Source of the DNA: Butyrivibrio sp. MC2021
Lineage (GTDB): Bacteria; Bacillota; Clostridia; Lachnospirales; Lachnospiraceae
Length of the DNA stretch: 64,000 bases
Direction of reading: 5' to 3'
Assembly: GCF_000621605.1 (NCBI RefSeq)
Contig: NZ_JHXX01000006.1
Location: forward strand, 124,001 to 188,000
Every line of letters begins with the position of its first letter. Within the stretch, counting starts at the first letter, position 1. The translations under genes were made by a program, and so were the position numbers. Below the pieces are notes generated by a model. That model was given only the letters and a program-made list of their open reading frames with translations, did not search any database and was not told the DNA's origin. Shown piece after piece: positions 1 through 10,012 of this stretch.

Positions 1-1
1 A

Positions 2-1810
2 AGAGGTGCCGAGGAGGCCTACAGAACAGGCCGCGGCAAGGTTGTAGTAAGAGCCGTTACCAACATCGAGCCTATGCAGAACGGTAAGAACAGAATCGTT
101 GTAACCGAGCTTCCTTACCTGGTTAACAAGGCTAACATGATCTCCAAGATCGCAGAGCTGGTTAAGCTCAAGAAGCTTGACGGTATCACTGCCCTTCGCG
201 ATGAGTCAGACCGTGAAGGTATGCGTGTTGTTATCGAGCTTCGAAGCGATGTTAACCCTAACATCATGCTTAACAAGCTTTACAAACATACACAGATGCA
301 GGATTCCTTCGGTATCATCATGCTGGCTCTGGTAAATAACGAGCCCAAGGTCCTTAGCATCACCGAGATGCTGGGGCACTACATCAAGCATCAGGAAGAA
401 GTTGTAACAAGAAGAACCAGGTACGACCTTAACAAAGCTGAGGAAAGAAACCACATTTTGGAAGGTCTGCTTATTGCCCTTGATAACATCGATGAAGTTA
501 TCAAAATCATCAGAGGCAGTGAAACAGTAGCTATCGCCAAGGAGCAGTTGATGGCCCGCTTCGGACTTTCAGATGTTCAGGCCCAGGCTATTGTAGACAT
601 GAGACTTCGTACTCTCACCGGCTTGGAAAGAGACAAGCTTGAGCAGGAGCACGCTGAACTCCTCAAGAAGATCGAGGAACTCAAGGCCATCCTTGCAGAT
701 GAGAAGCTCCTCCTCGGAGTAATCAGAAAAGAGATCACCGAAATCTCAGATAAATACGGCGATGACAGAAAGTCACAGATCGGACACGACGAGTCAGATA
801 TCGACATTGAGGACCTTATCCCCAACGTCAATACCGTTATCGCAATGACCGATTTAGGTTATATCAAGAGAATGTCCATCGACAACTTTAAGGCCCAGAA
901 CCGCGGTGGTAAGGGCATTAAGGGAATCACAACAATCGATAACGACTTTGTTGAAGATATTCTCATGACCACAACCCACAATTACATCATGTTCTTTACC
1001 AACACAGGACGAGTTTACAGACTCAAGGCTTATCAGATTCCTGAGGCTTCAAGAACATCAAGAGGAATGGCTATCGTCAACCTCCTGCAGCTTGCTCCCG
1101 GGGAAAAGATTTCCGCTATGATCCCTGTAACAGGCTTCGAGGACGAGTCCAAGAGCCTCTTCATGGTAACCAAGAAGGGAACCGTTAAGAAGACTCCTAT
1201 CACAGACTTCTCCAACGTGAGAAAGACAGGTCTTGTAGCCATTGTTCTTCGTGATGATGATGAGCTCATCGAGGTAAAGACTGTTAAGAAGGATGCAGAG
1301 ATCTTCCTTGTAACCAAGAACGGAATGTGCATCCACTTTGACGAAGAAGACGTGCGCTCCACCGGAAGATCCTCTATCGGTGTAAGAGGAATGATGCTTG
1401 ACGATACCGATGAGATCGTTGGTATGCAGCTTGATTCCCAGGGCGATTCACTTCTCATCGTTTCAGAAAAAGGCTATGGAAAGCGCACAACCCTTGAAGA
1501 ATTCAACAGCCAGTTCAGAGGCGGTAAGGGTGTTAAGTGCTATAAGATAACCGAGAAGACCGGTAATGTAGTAGGCGTTAAGGCTGTTACAGACGAGAAC
1601 GAGATCATGATGATCACCAACGGCGGAACCATCATCCAGCTTCGTATGGACGAGATCACAGTTCACGGCCGTGTTACATCCGGTGTTAAGATGATCAATC
1701 TGGACAAGGGTGTCACAGTTGCCAAGATTGCCAAGGTAAGAGAAAAGATTTCCGACGGAGACAAGGATATCGACAATATCGATGACGTTTCCGAGGATGT
1801 TGAAGAGTAA
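2..1810 (+). CDS. gyrA: DNA gyrase subunit A, 5'-truncated by window edge
   Basis: The frame is open from base 2 and ends at TAA 1810, so the first third of the protein, including the catalytic tyrosine, lies outside the window. What remains is the back half of the breakage-reunion domain (AYRTGRGK, then TELPYLVNKANMISKIAEL), the coiled-coil arm rich in Glu, Lys and Leu, and the C-terminal beta-pinwheel DNA-wrapping domain. The GyrA box appears as QNRGGKG near base 900, which separates gyrase from topoisomerase IV ParC; a second RGGKG blade follows near base 1520. The tail is acidic. With GyrB it introduces negative supercoils using ATP. The next gene begins 39 bp downstream with no terminator between them, so read-through is likely. 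Confidence 0.97.
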   Translation, partial: RGAEEAYRTGRGKVVVRAVTNIEPMQNGKNRIVVTELPYLVNKANMISKIAELVKLKKLDGITALRDESDREGMRVVIELRSDVNPNIMLNKLYKHTQMQDSFGIIMLALVNNEPKVLSITEMLGHYIKHQEEVVTRRTRYDLNKAEERNHILEGLLIALDNIDEVIKIIRGSETVAIAKEQLMARFGLSDVQAQAIVDMRLRTLTGLERDKLEQEHAELLKKIEELKAILADEKLLLGVIRKEITEISDKYGDDRKSQIGHDESDIDIEDLIPNVNTVIAMTDLGYIKRMSIDNFKAQNRGGKGIKGITTIDNDFVEDILMTTTHNYIMFFTNTGRVYRLKAYQIPEASRTSRGMAIVNLLQLAPGEKISAMIPVTGFEDESKSLFMVTKKGTVKKTPITDFSNVRKTGLVAIVLRDDDELIEVKTVKKDAEIFLVTKNGMCIHFDEEDVRSTGRSSIGVRGMMLDDTDEIVGMQLDSQGDSLLIVSEKGYGKRTTLEEFNSQFRGGKGVKCYKITEKTGNVVGVKAVTDENEIMMITNGGTIIQLRMDEITVHGRVTSGVKMINLDKGVTVAKIAKVREKISDGDKDIDNIDDVSEDVEE

Positions 1811-1849
1811 TTCGTAAAAAGCAGATCTGTATCATGTGCGAGGGGATAT

Positions 1850-3307
1850 ATGAATATTGGACTGTTGATATCTGAATTAGAGGATCAGGACGTTAAAAAA
1901 ATCTGCATAGGTGCCTGCCAGGCTGCCAAGGAGAAGAAAATCAAGCTCTTCATCATGCCCGGCAGATACCTTTACACGGAAAAAGATGTGGATGAAGACA
2001 GGCCCTATGACTATCAGAGTGCTGCTCTCTTCGACTACGCCAACACTTCGGATCTGGATGCTGTTATCATCGACATAGACAGAATCGGCAAGAATGTGCC
2101 CATTCTCAAGAAAGAAGCATTCCTCAAGAAGTTTGACAACGTCCCTGTGATCACTCTCACAGAGCAGGAAGGCTACAAAAACGTCAATGAAGTAACCACA
2201 GAGCCCTGCAGATTCGAGCAGCTGGGCTACGAGGCAGTATGTGATGCCATTGGTTTTGTGAAAGACGGCAGCATCCCCGCTCCTGCCCCGCTTCAGACCT
2301 TCAGTTTCGTGGAGCCTCCCGTTGGAAAGAGTGTTAAGACTCTCTCCGAGCTTGGCTACCAGCTCCTTCACAGAAAATATCCCAAGGAGCAGGCATATCT
2401 TGCTTTTACCGAATATGCAGCCAGGGAAGGAATACAGGACTGCGGAGTATTCCTTTATGATAAAAAGATCAGAAACGTTATCAAGTACGCCTGGGAAAAG
2501 CCTGAATACATCAGTGCCAAATCCGCTCTTTTAGGCGGAAAGATCCAGGAATTCGCAGAAGAAGAAAGACTTGTGGAAACAGACAAGGTCTTTTCAGTAT
2601 TTGCAAACAGCAGGGAGAACGTGTTCATCGCAGGCGTCATCTTTGTCGGTGAGTACCAGCTGGGACTTCTGATTACAGAGTTCAGACCCGAAGTTATAGC
2701 AGACTACTATTTTGACAGCCTCTTAAGCATTGTTACCGGTGCTTCAAGAGTTGCTTATCTTGAAAAAGAGCTTAAGAAGACCAATGAAGAGCTCTATGAG
2801 GTTCAGGAGGAGCTTGCCAGGGACGATTCCGTTCTTGATCACATCGGAGATCAGGACTATCTCACCGGCGGTCTCAACAGACGAGGCTTTTTTGCCAAGG
2901 CCTACGATTACCTCAAGGACAACTTCAAGCCCGGAAGCAGCGCCATTGTGGCATATATCCATATGGAATCCCTCAAGAAGATCAATGAGATGTATGGTCA
3001 TGAGGAAGGCGACAGAGCTGTAAAGAGAGTAGCCCAGATTCTGGAAGAGGTCTTTGAAGGCAGTATTTACGGAAGAATCCGTGGCGATGAATTCGCTGTT
3101 ATCGATATAACCGAAGATGATGGCAAGGGAGACTCTTTCCGTCAGGAAATGTCCACCCAGAATGCCAAGCTCCTGGCAGAGACCAGCAGATATATCAATC
3201 ATCTTCAGTATTCTATCTGTGAATTCGGTCATGATGAGAATCTGTCCCTTCGTGAAATGCTGAAGGAAACAGATGAAAATCTCCAGAGGATCAAGGGAAA
3301 TTATTGA
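1850..3307 (+). CDS. Cytoplasmic GGDEF protein with LacI-like ligand-binding N-terminus
   Basis: 485 residues with no signal peptide or membrane segment. ATG 1850 follows an AGGGGATAT ribosome site. Residues 1-140 resemble the periplasmic-binding fold of LacI-type regulators (MNIGLLISELED start, then a VIIDIDRIGK stretch). The middle (about 165-310) may be a GAF-like sensor. A short coiled coil precedes the GGDEF domain (about 330-485), which contains DYLTGGLNRRGF. The signature reads RGDEF instead of GGDEF. Some first-glycine variants remain active cyclases, so c-di-GMP synthesis is possible but not assured. It probably reads a small ligand and outputs through c-di-GMP. It sits just after gyrA and its stop abuts the convergent permease gene with no space. 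Confidence 0.8.
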   Translation: MNIGLLISELEDQDVKKICIGACQAAKEKKIKLFIMPGRYLYTEKDVDEDRPYDYQSAALFDYANTSDLDAVIIDIDRIGKNVPILKKEAFLKKFDNVPVITLTEQEGYKNVNEVTTEPCRFEQLGYEAVCDAIGFVKDGSIPAPAPLQTFSFVEPPVGKSVKTLSELGYQLLHRKYPKEQAYLAFTEYAAREGIQDCGVFLYDKKIRNVIKYAWEKPEYISAKSALLGGKIQEFAEEERLVETDKVFSVFANSRENVFIAGVIFVGEYQLGLLITEFRPEVIADYYFDSLLSIVTGASRVAYLEKELKKTNEELYEVQEELARDDSVLDHIGDQDYLTGGLNRRGFFAKAYDYLKDNFKPGSSAIVAYIHMESLKKINEMYGHEEGDRAVKRVAQILEEVFEGSIYGRIRGDEFAVIDITEDDGKGDSFRQEMSTQNAKLLAETSRYINHLQYSICEFGHDENLSLREMLKETDENLQRIKGNY

Positions 3308-4303
3308 TCAGATAATTCCCAGGGATTTGAGGACGAATAACCAGAAGGTCAGTGAGAATGAGCATCCGAAGGTAGTCATCATGATGATACTGCTACTGAG
3401 GGTCCCTTCGTGTCCCATGCTCTTGGCCATGATATAGCAGCTGACGGTTGTGGCGGATCCCAGCATTACAAGGATCGCTACTATCTGCTCTCCCGCAAAA
3501 CCAAGGGAGACTGCGATTGGAAGAAATACAGCTACTAACAGGAATAGTTTTATAAAGCTGGCGCATAGCGCCGGCTTTATTTCATTTGCGGCCTTTCTGA
3601 AATCAAAGGTTGCGCCCATGGACATAAGGCCCAGGGGTGTGGCCAGTGCTCCAAGATTTGAAGTAAGAGTGCTGATGATCTTAGGCGTAGGAATCTCGCA
3701 TACAGACCACAACAAACCTAAGAGAATACCGATGAGAATAGGATTTGTTATGATTCCGAAAAGAGTCTTTTTCATAAGGAGCTTCTTGGAATCATACTTC
3801 CGCTCAAGGGAATTCTCATCCTCATCCCCGAGAATAAAGTCCGCGGGAGCAGTAACCATCAGGACTACAACTGCGAAGATATTGTAAAGGGGCACGCTGC
3901 CCAGTATCATAAGGGGCGCCATGCCTGAGCCCGCATCCCCGTAGATATTGTGGATAAAGGCGATTCCAAGGAGGGCTGCGCTGCTTCTGTAGGAGCCCTG
4001 GATGAACTCTCCTCTCCTACCCTTGTTTTTCACAAGAATCAGAGATAAAAGCGAGATCAGAAGGATACTTACTGCTGTGGTCACAAAACAAAACAGCACG
4101 AACTTGCCGTTCCAGGCGGAAGCGAAATCCTCTTTTGACAGGTCGCTGAACAAAAGCACCGGCAGAGCTACCTTGAAGACGAATTTGTTCATCCAGGCAG
4201 CAGCTTTATCGTCGATGAGGCCGATTTTGTTGAATATATAGCCCAGCACCATCAGAAGGAAAATTGGCAGTGTGGCATTTAAGCTAAAGACAAGATTAGA
4301 CAT
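3308..4303 (-). CDS. AEC family transporter (auxin efflux carrier/malate permease type)
   Basis: 331-residue polytopic membrane protein. The start at 4303 is chosen because GGAGGAG lies 4 bases upstream; a start at 4333 would fall inside the preceding hairpin. The N-terminus (LPIFLLMVLGYIFNKIGLID) and the two five-helix halves joined by a charged cytoplasmic loop around residue 165 are typical of the AEC family, which exports organic acids and related anions. The substrate cannot be told from sequence. Its stop codon directly abuts the stop of the convergent GGDEF gene, leaving no room for a terminator. It lies downstream of exonuclease III on the same strand, separated by a terminator-like hairpin. 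Confidence 0.85.
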   Translation of the reverse strand: MSNLVFSLNATLPIFLLMVLGYIFNKIGLIDDKAAAWMNKFVFKVALPVLLFSDLSKEDFASAWNGKFVLFCFVTTAVSILLISLLSLILVKNKGRRGEFIQGSYRSSAALLGIAFIHNIYGDAGSGMAPLMILGSVPLYNIFAVVVLMVTAPADFILGDEDENSLERKYDSKKLLMKKTLFGIITNPILIGILLGLLWSVCEIPTPKIISTLTSNLGALATPLGLMSMGATFDFRKAANEIKPALCASFIKLFLLVAVFLPIAVSLGFAGEQIVAILVMLGSATTVSCYIMAKSMGHEGTLSSSIIMMTTFGCSFSLTFWLFVLKSLGII

Positions 4304-4314
4304 ATTTCTCCTCC

Positions 4315-4345
4315 AAAAAGGCTGATACAACATACTGTATCAGCC
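4315..4345 (-). terminator. Intrinsic terminator or attenuator between exoA and the AEC gene
   Basis: A perfect 10-bp stem (GGCTGATACA/TGTATCAGCC, 4320-4329 with 4336-4345) with a 6-base loop. On the minus strand it is followed by TTTTT, which runs straight into the GGAGGAG ribosome site of the AEC gene. It would end exoA transcripts, and any transcript of the AEC gene started upstream must pass through it. Confidence 0.8.
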
Positions 4346-4355
4346 AGTTCAATAC

Positions 4356-5117
4356 TTACTTCAGTATAAGTCCTACGGGACAGTGATCGGAGCCAAGGGC
4401 ATCGGAATAGATCTTGGCATCTTCTACCCTATCCATAAAGCTCTCGGAAACAACGAAGTAGTCAATACGCCAGCCTGCGTTCTTGGCTCTTGAGTTGAAT
4501 CTGTAGCTCCACCAGGAATATGCACCCTCAAGATCCGGATAAAAATGTCTGAAGGTGTCGACAAGGCCTGAGCCAACCACATTGTCGAATTTGGCTCTCT
4601 CTTCGTCTGTAAATCCCGCATGTCCGCGGTTGGGCTTGGGATTTTTAAGGTCTATCTCCTTGTGGGCAACATTCAGATCGCCACAGTAGATAACAGGCTT
4701 TTTCTCCTCAAGCTTTTTGATATATGCAAGGAAATCATCCTCCCAGACCTGTCTGTACTCAAGTCTTGAAAGGTCCTCTTTTGCATTGGGAACATAGACC
4801 GTAACCAGGTAGTAATCAGGATATTCGGCAGTTATCACTCTTCCCTCGTGGTCGTGCTCTTCTATTCCGAGGCCGTAGGTAACTGACAGAGGCTTTTCTT
4901 TTGTGAAGATCGCCGTTCCGGAGTAACCCTTTTTCTCAGCATAGTTCCAGTACTCCTCGTAGCCCGGCAGGTCCATCTCTATCTGACCCTCCTGGAGCTT
5001 GGTCTCCTGAAGACAGATCACATCAGGCTGCTCTTTATCCATAAATTCCTGAAAGCATCCCTTTGAAACACAGGCCCTGAGGCCGTTTACATTCCATGAT
5101 ACAAGCTTAAGTCCCAT
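4356..5117 (-). CDS. exoA: Exodeoxyribonuclease III (AP endonuclease)
   Basis: 253 residues, the usual length for the ExoA/Xth family. It starts at ATG 5117 ([15 protein letters not shown]) behind AAAGGCGG; the open frame extends upstream but lacks a ribosome site there. Family motifs are intact: LQETKL metal-binding Glu, [12 protein letters not shown], the YSWWSYRF substrate loop, WRIDYF and the terminal GSDHCPVGL with catalytic His. It cleaves DNA at abasic sites and removes 3' blocking groups in base-excision repair. It is followed by a strong hairpin terminator. Confidence 0.95.
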   Translation of the reverse strand: MGLKLVSWNVNGLRACVSKGCFQEFMDKEQPDVICLQETKLQEGQIEMDLPGYEEYWNYAEKKGYSGTAIFTKEKPLSVTYGLGIEEHDHEGRVITAEYPDYYLVTVYVPNAKEDLSRLEYRQVWEDDFLAYIKKLEEKKPVIYCGDLNVAHKEIDLKNPKPNRGHAGFTDEERAKFDNVVGSGLVDTFRHFYPDLEGAYSWWSYRFNSRAKNAGWRIDYFVVSESFMDRVEDAKIYSDALGSDHCPVGLILK

Positions 5118-5331
5118 AAAATCCGCCTTTCTTATATTCACTAAATATAAAACTATGATATCACAAAAGCTAATGTATATCAGTAACATACGCAAGTCCG
5201 CCACATAAACCGCTGTAACTTGCCCAATGAGAAGTGTTTGTGATAGTAATAAAATGTTATCATTACCTTAAGTTCAAGCAAAAATCCCATTTTTTCAAAA
5301 TAGAAAACAGAAAAAGAAAAGAGGAAAACCT

Positions 5332-5949
5332 GTGAATTATAGAAAGATAATCGCGCTGGCACTGACATTTTCCACAGTTATAGCAGCTATGGGCTGTTCC
5401 AATAAAGAGGAAGATGACCGATATATACATGATTCTGCCAGAATACCATATATTGGCGGAACAGTTGTTAACTATACCACCGCAGAATTCGTTGAATCCT
5501 ACGAAGAAACTCCCATAGTGATGGAAAGACATAATTACAACATCACACTTTATGAGAATGAACATGTACCCTTCATGGAGAATGCCGAAAAAGTTAGAGA
5601 GTCCATATATGCCTATGACACAAATATTCCCCGCTATGTCCCTGAAGAAAACTTCGTTGCATACTTCGCATTTGAGGGATCTTCATCTGTATGTGATCAC
5701 TACCTGGTATTCAAAGAGGATGGACAGTTCAAGGTCCGGAAGGAAAGCTTCAACTGCGGAGATTCCACTTTTTACTATGGAACAATCGATAATGTTACAT
5801 ACTTTTTAGAGGAATTTGCGGAAAAAGATCCTGTGCAGTACGTTTCAAATGACCTGGCCGGTGGCGAAGAAAGCTACGGAGTCATAGTATACGAGTCCAG
5901 AGGAAAGATATACGCCACAGTAATGGCCAACATATTCGCAGAAAATTAA
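5332..5949 (+). CDS. Predicted lipoprotein of unknown function
   Basis: 205 residues from a GTG start at 5332 preceded by GAGGAAAA. The N-terminus is a lipoprotein signal peptide: NYRK, a hydrophobic run, then lipobox IAAMGC with the acylated Cys near residue 22. The mature part is acidic and rich in Tyr and Glu, with no recognisable domain. It is probably anchored to the outer face of the membrane. It lies divergent from exoA and directly upstream of the trp leader on the same strand; no clear terminator separates it from the T-box promoter. Confidence 0.7.
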   Translation: MNYRKIIALALTFSTVIAAMGCSNKEEDDRYIHDSARIPYIGGTVVNYTTAEFVESYEETPIVMERHNYNITLYENEHVPFMENAEKVRESIYAYDTNIPRYVPEENFVAYFAFEGSSSVCDHYLVFKEDGQFKVRKESFNCGDSTFYYGTIDNVTYFLEEFAEKDPVQYVSNDLAGGEESYGVIVYESRGKIYATVMANIFAEN

Positions 5950-5959
5950 TCTTTTTTTC

Positions 5960-5988
5960 TTGACAGATAAAGGAGCCTGGTTTAATAT
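5960..5988 (+). promoter_or_regulatory. Sigma-A-type promoter of the trp operon
   Basis: TTGACA (5960-5965), a 17-bp spacer and TAATAT (5983-5988) lie just after the lipoprotein stop and before the T-box leader. Transcription would start near 5995. Confidence 0.75.
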
Positions 5989-6002
5989 TTATTCAAGTTA
6001 AT

Positions 6003-6300
6003 ACTTTAAACCGATGAAGCGGAGATAACGGCTATAATGCCTACACAGAGAGCCCGGGTTGCTGAGAACGGGTAAGAAACAGGTAGTCAAATGGACCGCG
6101 GAGGGTGCAGTCAAATGCCTCTTTTACCAAATAACAGAGAGACAAAGTATTCTGCAACGTGGATCGCATACGTCAGTTGCGAGGGATATGATGGTATCCT
6201 GATTAAGCGCGTAGTATATTCACTACGAATTCAAGGTGGCACCGCGGATAGATTATAAATATTCGTCCTTGACAGAGGTTATTCTCTGCCAAGGACTTTC
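6003..6300 (+). promoter_or_regulatory. T-box leader, tRNA-Trp responsive
   Basis: This is a classic T-box. The distal stem I shows AGAGAG followed by GGTTGCTGAGAA. The specifier triplet is read as TGG (6092-6094, context CAAATGGACC). The conserved T-box AAGGTGGCACCGCG is at 6233-6246. Its TGGC bulge would pair with a tRNA 3' end carrying G73, the usual discriminator of bacterial tRNA-Trp, which agrees with the specifier. When uncharged tRNA-Trp binds, the antiterminator forms and the downstream hairpin is prevented. It controls trpDCFBA by tryptophan charging. The specifier position is my reading and has not been folded computationally. Confidence 0.93.
6265..6299 (+). terminator. T-box regulated terminator
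   Basis: GTCCTTG plus CAGAG pairs with CTCTG plus CAAGGAC across 6265-6295, followed by TTTC. The T run is short. This hairpin is the off-state structure of the tRNA-Trp T-box and lies about 85 bp before trpD. Confidence 0.85.
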
Positions 6301-6385
6301 GTGTATTAGGACAAGTTCTCAAAGAAGCGTTTTGGCAGAAGAATAGCCAAGACGCTTAAATTTTTATGAAAAGGAGAACAAAGAA

Positions 6386-7402
6386 ATGATCAAGGAAGCT
6401 ATCGTAAAAATCGTAAACAAGGAAGACCTTACCTATGATGAAGCCTACGCGGTAATGAATGAGATAATGAGCGGCGAGACAAGCCCTACTCAGAATGCCG
6501 CATTCCTGTCAGCCCTTTCCACCAAGAGTGCAAGAGCCGAGACAACAGACGAGATCGCAGGCTGCGCAGCTGCCATGAGAGAGCACGCTACACAGGTTGA
6601 GACAGGAATGGATATATTTGAGATCGTTGGAACAGGTGGAGATAACGCAGGAAGCTTCAACATTTCCACCACCTCAGCTCTTGTGGCTGCAGCCGGCGGA
6701 ATGAAGGTTGCCAAGCACGGTAACAGAGCAGCTTCCTCCAAGTGCGGAACCGCTGACTGTCTGGAGGCTCTCGGAGTTAACATCCAGCAGGATCCTGAGA
6801 AGTGCATAGAGCTTCTTGAAAAAGTTGGTATGTGCTTCTTCTTTGCACAGAAGTATCACACCTCCATGAAATATGTAGGAGCCATAAGAAAAGAGCTAGG
6901 CTTCAGGACAGTGTTCAATATCCTCGGACCACTTACCAACCCCGGCAAGCCCGCAATGCAGCTTCTTGGTGTATATGACGAGTACCTGGTTCAGCCCCTG
7001 GCACAGGTTCTTGTAAGCCTTGGAGTTAAGCGCGGAATGGTTGTTTACGGACAGGACAAGCTGGATGAGATCTCCCTTAGCGCACCCACAACAGTGTGCG
7101 AGATCAAGGACGGCTGGTACAAGGTTTACACCATAACTCCCGAGGACTTTGGTCTTACAAGATGTGAGAAAAAAGACCTGGTGGGCGGAACTCCTGAAGA
7201 AAACGCAGAGATCACAAGAAAGATCCTTGCAGGAGAAAAGGGACCAAAGAGAGACGCAGTTCTTATGAACGCCGGTGCATCCCTTTACATCGGCGGCAAG
7301 GCAGAGACCTTCGCTGCTGGCGTTAAGCTGGCAGCAGAGATCATCGATTCAGGCAAGGCAACAGAGACACTTAACAAGCTTATTGAAGTAAGTAACGCAT
7401 AA
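6386..7402 (+). CDS. trpD: Anthranilate phosphoribosyltransferase
   Basis: 338 residues, normal for stand-alone TrpD. ATG 6386 has AAGGAG 9 bases upstream. It transfers phosphoribose from PRPP to anthranilate. The glycine-rich PRPP loop [16 protein letters not shown] is intact, as are [15 protein letters not shown] and the [10 protein letters not shown] signature. It is the first gene after the T-box, so the operon begins at step 2 of the pathway; trpE and trpG are not upstream here. trpC follows after 11 bp. Confidence 0.97.
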   Translation: MIKEAIVKIVNKEDLTYDEAYAVMNEIMSGETSPTQNAAFLSALSTKSARAETTDEIAGCAAAMREHATQVETGMDIFEIVGTGGDNAGSFNISTTSALVAAAGGMKVAKHGNRAASSKCGTADCLEALGVNIQQDPEKCIELLEKVGMCFFFAQKYHTSMKYVGAIRKELGFRTVFNILGPLTNPGKPAMQLLGVYDEYLVQPLAQVLVSLGVKRGMVVYGQDKLDEISLSAPTTVCEIKDGWYKVYTITPEDFGLTRCEKKDLVGGTPEENAEITRKILAGEKGPKRDAVLMNAGASLYIGGKAETFAAGVKLAAEIIDSGKATETLNKLIEVSNA

Positions 7403-7413
7403 TTGGAGCTATC

Positions 7414-8196
7414 ATGACAATCCTTGATGAACTGGCGAAGTACGCCGTATACAGAACAGAGCAGGCAAAAAAGAACAGACCCCTTGAGGAAGTAAGAAGA
7501 CAGGCGGAGAGCCTTCCAAAGGGCAGTTTCGAATTCGAAGAAGCCCTGAAAAAGCCCGGAATGTCCTTCATCTGTGAATGTAAAAAGGCATCACCTTCCA
7601 AGGGCCTCATCGCTCCGGACTTTCCATACCTTGATATTGCCAAGTCCTATGAGGAGGCAGGAGCCGACTGCATTTCCGTTCTCACAGAGCCCAAGTGGTT
7701 CCTGGGCTCCGATGAATACCTGAGGGAGATTACAGAGACAGTGAAGATCCCCTGCATCAGGAAGGACTTCACCGTAGATGAGTACATGATCTTCGAAGCC
7801 AAGAATCTGGGAGCCAAGGCAGTTCTTCTTATCTGCTCCATCCTTGAGAAGAGCCGGATAAAAGAGTATATGGATATCTGCGATGAACTTGGCCTGTCAG
7901 CCCTGGTGGAGACCCACGACGAGCGGGAGATAGACACCGCAGTCTCTGTGGGAGCCAGGATTATCGGCGTCAACAACAGAAACCTCAAGGACTTCCATGT
8001 GGATACCTCCAATTCCGCAAGACTTCGGAGCCTTGTTCCCGAGGGAAACGTCTTCGTATCCGAGAGCGGAATCTCCAAGGGCGAGGACATAGCGGCCCTT
8101 AAGAGCATCGGAGTTGATGCGGTTCTCATAGGAGAGATGCTCATGAGAGCACCGGACAAAAAGGCTTTATTACAGGAGCTTAAGGCAATCAAATGA
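7414..8196 (+). CDS. trpC: Indole-3-glycerol phosphate synthase
   Basis: 260-residue single-domain TIM barrel, not fused to TrpF. It closes the ring of carboxyphenylamino-deoxyribulose phosphate to form indole-glycerol phosphate. Catalytic motifs are visible: ECKKASPSKG, IRKDFTVDEYMI, GVNNRNLKDF and VSESGI. ATG 7414 is preceded by GGAGC. The end overlaps trpF by 4 bases (ATGA), which suggests translational coupling. Confidence 0.97.
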   Translation: MTILDELAKYAVYRTEQAKKNRPLEEVRRQAESLPKGSFEFEEALKKPGMSFICECKKASPSKGLIAPDFPYLDIAKSYEEAGADCISVLTEPKWFLGSDEYLREITETVKIPCIRKDFTVDEYMIFEAKNLGAKAVLLICSILEKSRIKEYMDICDELGLSALVETHDEREIDTAVSVGARIIGVNNRNLKDFHVDTSNSARLRSLVPEGNVFVSESGISKGEDIAALKSIGVDAVLIGEMLMRAPDKKALLQELKAIK

Positions 8197-8798
8197 CAAA
8201 GATCAAGTTGTGCGGACTATCAAGAACTGAAGATATAGAGGCTGTGAATCAGCTTTTACCTGACTTCATGGGATTTGTCTTTTACGAAAAGAGTGTAAGA
8301 AACGTATCCTTAGACAGGGCAAAAGAGCTGAAAGCACTGCTGGATTCCAGGATCAAGGCGGTGGGCGTCTTCGTGGATGAGGACCCCGAGTTCATAAAAA
8401 AGCTCTCCTCTGAAAATGTGATAGATATCATCCAGCTCCACGGCTCAGAGGATGAGGCCTATGTAGAGAATATCAAGGCAGCCACCGGCCGCCCCGTGAT
8501 ACAGGCCTTCAAGGTAAAGGAGCCTCAGGATGTGGAAAAAGCCAACAATTCCAAGGCAGATTACATCCTTCTTGATTCAGGCATGGGCACCGGAAAGCCC
8601 TTTAACTGGGAGCTTTTACAGGGAATAAAAAGAGATTACTTCCTGGCGGGCGGTCTTTTCCCGGAAAACGTGAAAGAGGCCATAGAGACAGTAAAGCCCT
8701 ACGCCGTTGACGTAAGCTCAGGAATAGAAACTGATAAGAAAAAAGATGTGGATAAAATGAGGCGTTTTGTGGATAACGTACGAAACGCAGCGGGTTAA
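8193..8798 (+). CDS. trpF: Phosphoribosylanthranilate isomerase
   Basis: 201-residue TIM-barrel protein. It carries out the Amadori rearrangement of phosphoribosylanthranilate, the step before TrpC. The N-terminus [13 protein letters not shown] holds the catalytic Cys, and [10 protein letters not shown] near the C-terminus holds the catalytic Asp and phosphate-binding residues. The start codon overlaps the trpC stop. It is slightly diverged ([12 protein letters not shown]) but has all the expected landmarks. trpB follows after 23 bp. Confidence 0.95.
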   Translation: MTKIKLCGLSRTEDIEAVNQLLPDFMGFVFYEKSVRNVSLDRAKELKALLDSRIKAVGVFVDEDPEFIKKLSSENVIDIIQLHGSEDEAYVENIKAATGRPVIQAFKVKEPQDVEKANNSKADYILLDSGMGTGKPFNWELLQGIKRDYFLAGGLFPENVKEAIETVKPYAVDVSSGIETDKKKDVDKMRRFVDNVRNAAG

Positions 8799-8821
8799 AA
8801 AGGAAAAAGAGGAGAAATATT

Positions 8822-10012
8822 ATGACCAATCCAAAGGGAAGATTCGGAATACACGGCGGACAGTATATTCCGGAAACACTGATGAATGCAGTTATAGAGT
8901 TGGAAGAAGCCTACAACAAATATAAGGATGACCCGGAATTTAACCGCGAGCTCCAGGAGCTTTTTAACGAGTACGCAGGTCGTCCCTCAAGGCTCTACTA
9001 TGCTGAGAAGATGACCAGGGACCTGGGGGGCGCCAAAATCTACTTAAAGAGAGAGGACCTCAATCACACAGGAGCCCACAAGATCAACAACGTTCTGGGA
9101 CAGGCCCTTCTTGCCAAAAAGATGGGGAAGACAAGACTCATCGCCGAGACCGGCGCGGGACAGCACGGCGTTGCAACCGCCACAGCTGCGGCACTTTTTG
9201 GAATGGAATGTGTTGTTTTCATGGGCGAAGAGGACACCAAGAGACAGGCCCTTAACGTATATAAGATGAGACTTCTGGGAGCAGAGGTCATCCCTGTTAA
9301 GACAGGAACCGCAACCCTCAAGGACGCCGTATCAGAGGCAATGCGTGAGTGGACTTCCAGAATCAGCGATACCCACTACTGTCTTGGCTCAGTTATGGGA
9401 CCTCACCCTTTCCCCACCATCGTTCGTGACTTCCAGGCTGTTATCTCCAAGGAGATCAAGGAGCAGATGCTGGAAAAAGAGGGAAGACTTCCCGATGCAG
9501 TTATCGCCTGCGTTGGCGGCGGATCCAATGCCATCGGAAGCTTCTACAATTTCATCGAGGATGAGAGCGTAGAGCTCATCGGATGCGAGGCCGCAGGAAG
9601 AGGAATCGATACCTTTGAGACCGCAGCCACCATCAACACCGGAAGACTTGGAATTTTCCACGGCATGAAGTCCTACTTCTGCCAGGATGAATATGGTCAG
9701 ATAGCTCCTGTTTACTCCATTTCAGCAGGCCTGGACTATCCCGGAATCGGACCGGAGCACGCATATCTCCACGATTCCAAGAGAGCAAAATATGTGGCAA
9801 TCACAGATGACGAGGCCGTTGACGCCTTTGAGTACCTTTCAAGGACAGAGGGAATCATCCCCGCCATCGAGTCATCACACGCCCTTGCTTATGCCATGAA
9901 GGTAGCACCCACCATGGACAAAGACAAGATAATCGTAGTTACAATTTCAGGCCGCGGCGACAAGGACTGCGCAGCCATTGCCCGCTACAGAGGGGAGGAT
10001 ATCAATGAGTAA
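8822..10012 (+). CDS. trpB: Tryptophan synthase beta chain
   Basis: 396 residues of the ordinary TrpB1 type. It joins indole and serine using pyridoxal phosphate. The PLP lysine lies in [10 protein letters not shown], the phosphate-binding loop in [10 protein letters not shown], and the conserved [12 protein letters not shown] and GRGDKD motifs are present. ATG 8822 follows AGAGGAG. The 3' end overlaps trpA by 8 bases, fitting the tight coupling of the alpha-beta complex through which indole is channelled. Confidence 0.98.
   Translation: MTNPKGRFGIHGGQYIPETLMNAVIELEEAYNKYKDDPEFNRELQELFNEYAGRPSRLYYAEKMTRDLGGAKIYLKREDLNHTGAHKINNVLGQALLAKKMGKTRLIAETGAGQHGVATATAAALFGMECVVFMGEEDTKRQALNVYKMRLLGAEVIPVKTGTATLKDAVSEAMREWTSRISDTHYCLGSVMGPHPFPTIVRDFQAVISKEIKEQMLEKEGRLPDAVIACVGGGSNAIGSFYNFIEDESVELIGCEAAGRGIDTFETAATINTGRLGIFHGMKSYFCQDEYGQIAPVYSISAGLDYPGIGPEHAYLHDSKRAKYVAITDDEAVDAFEYLSRTEGIIPAIESSHALAYAMKVAPTMDKDKIIVVTISGRGDKDCAAIARYRGEDINE

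Noticed and set aside
3060..3110. RGDEF as proof of an inactive cyclase
   Set aside because: Some cyclases with a changed first residue remain active, so no firm conclusion is possible.
6092..6094. Doubt that the T-box specifier might be another codon
   Set aside because: The TGGC bulge pairs with a G73 tRNA, as expected for tRNA-Trp, and the downstream genes are trp genes, so TGG is kept.
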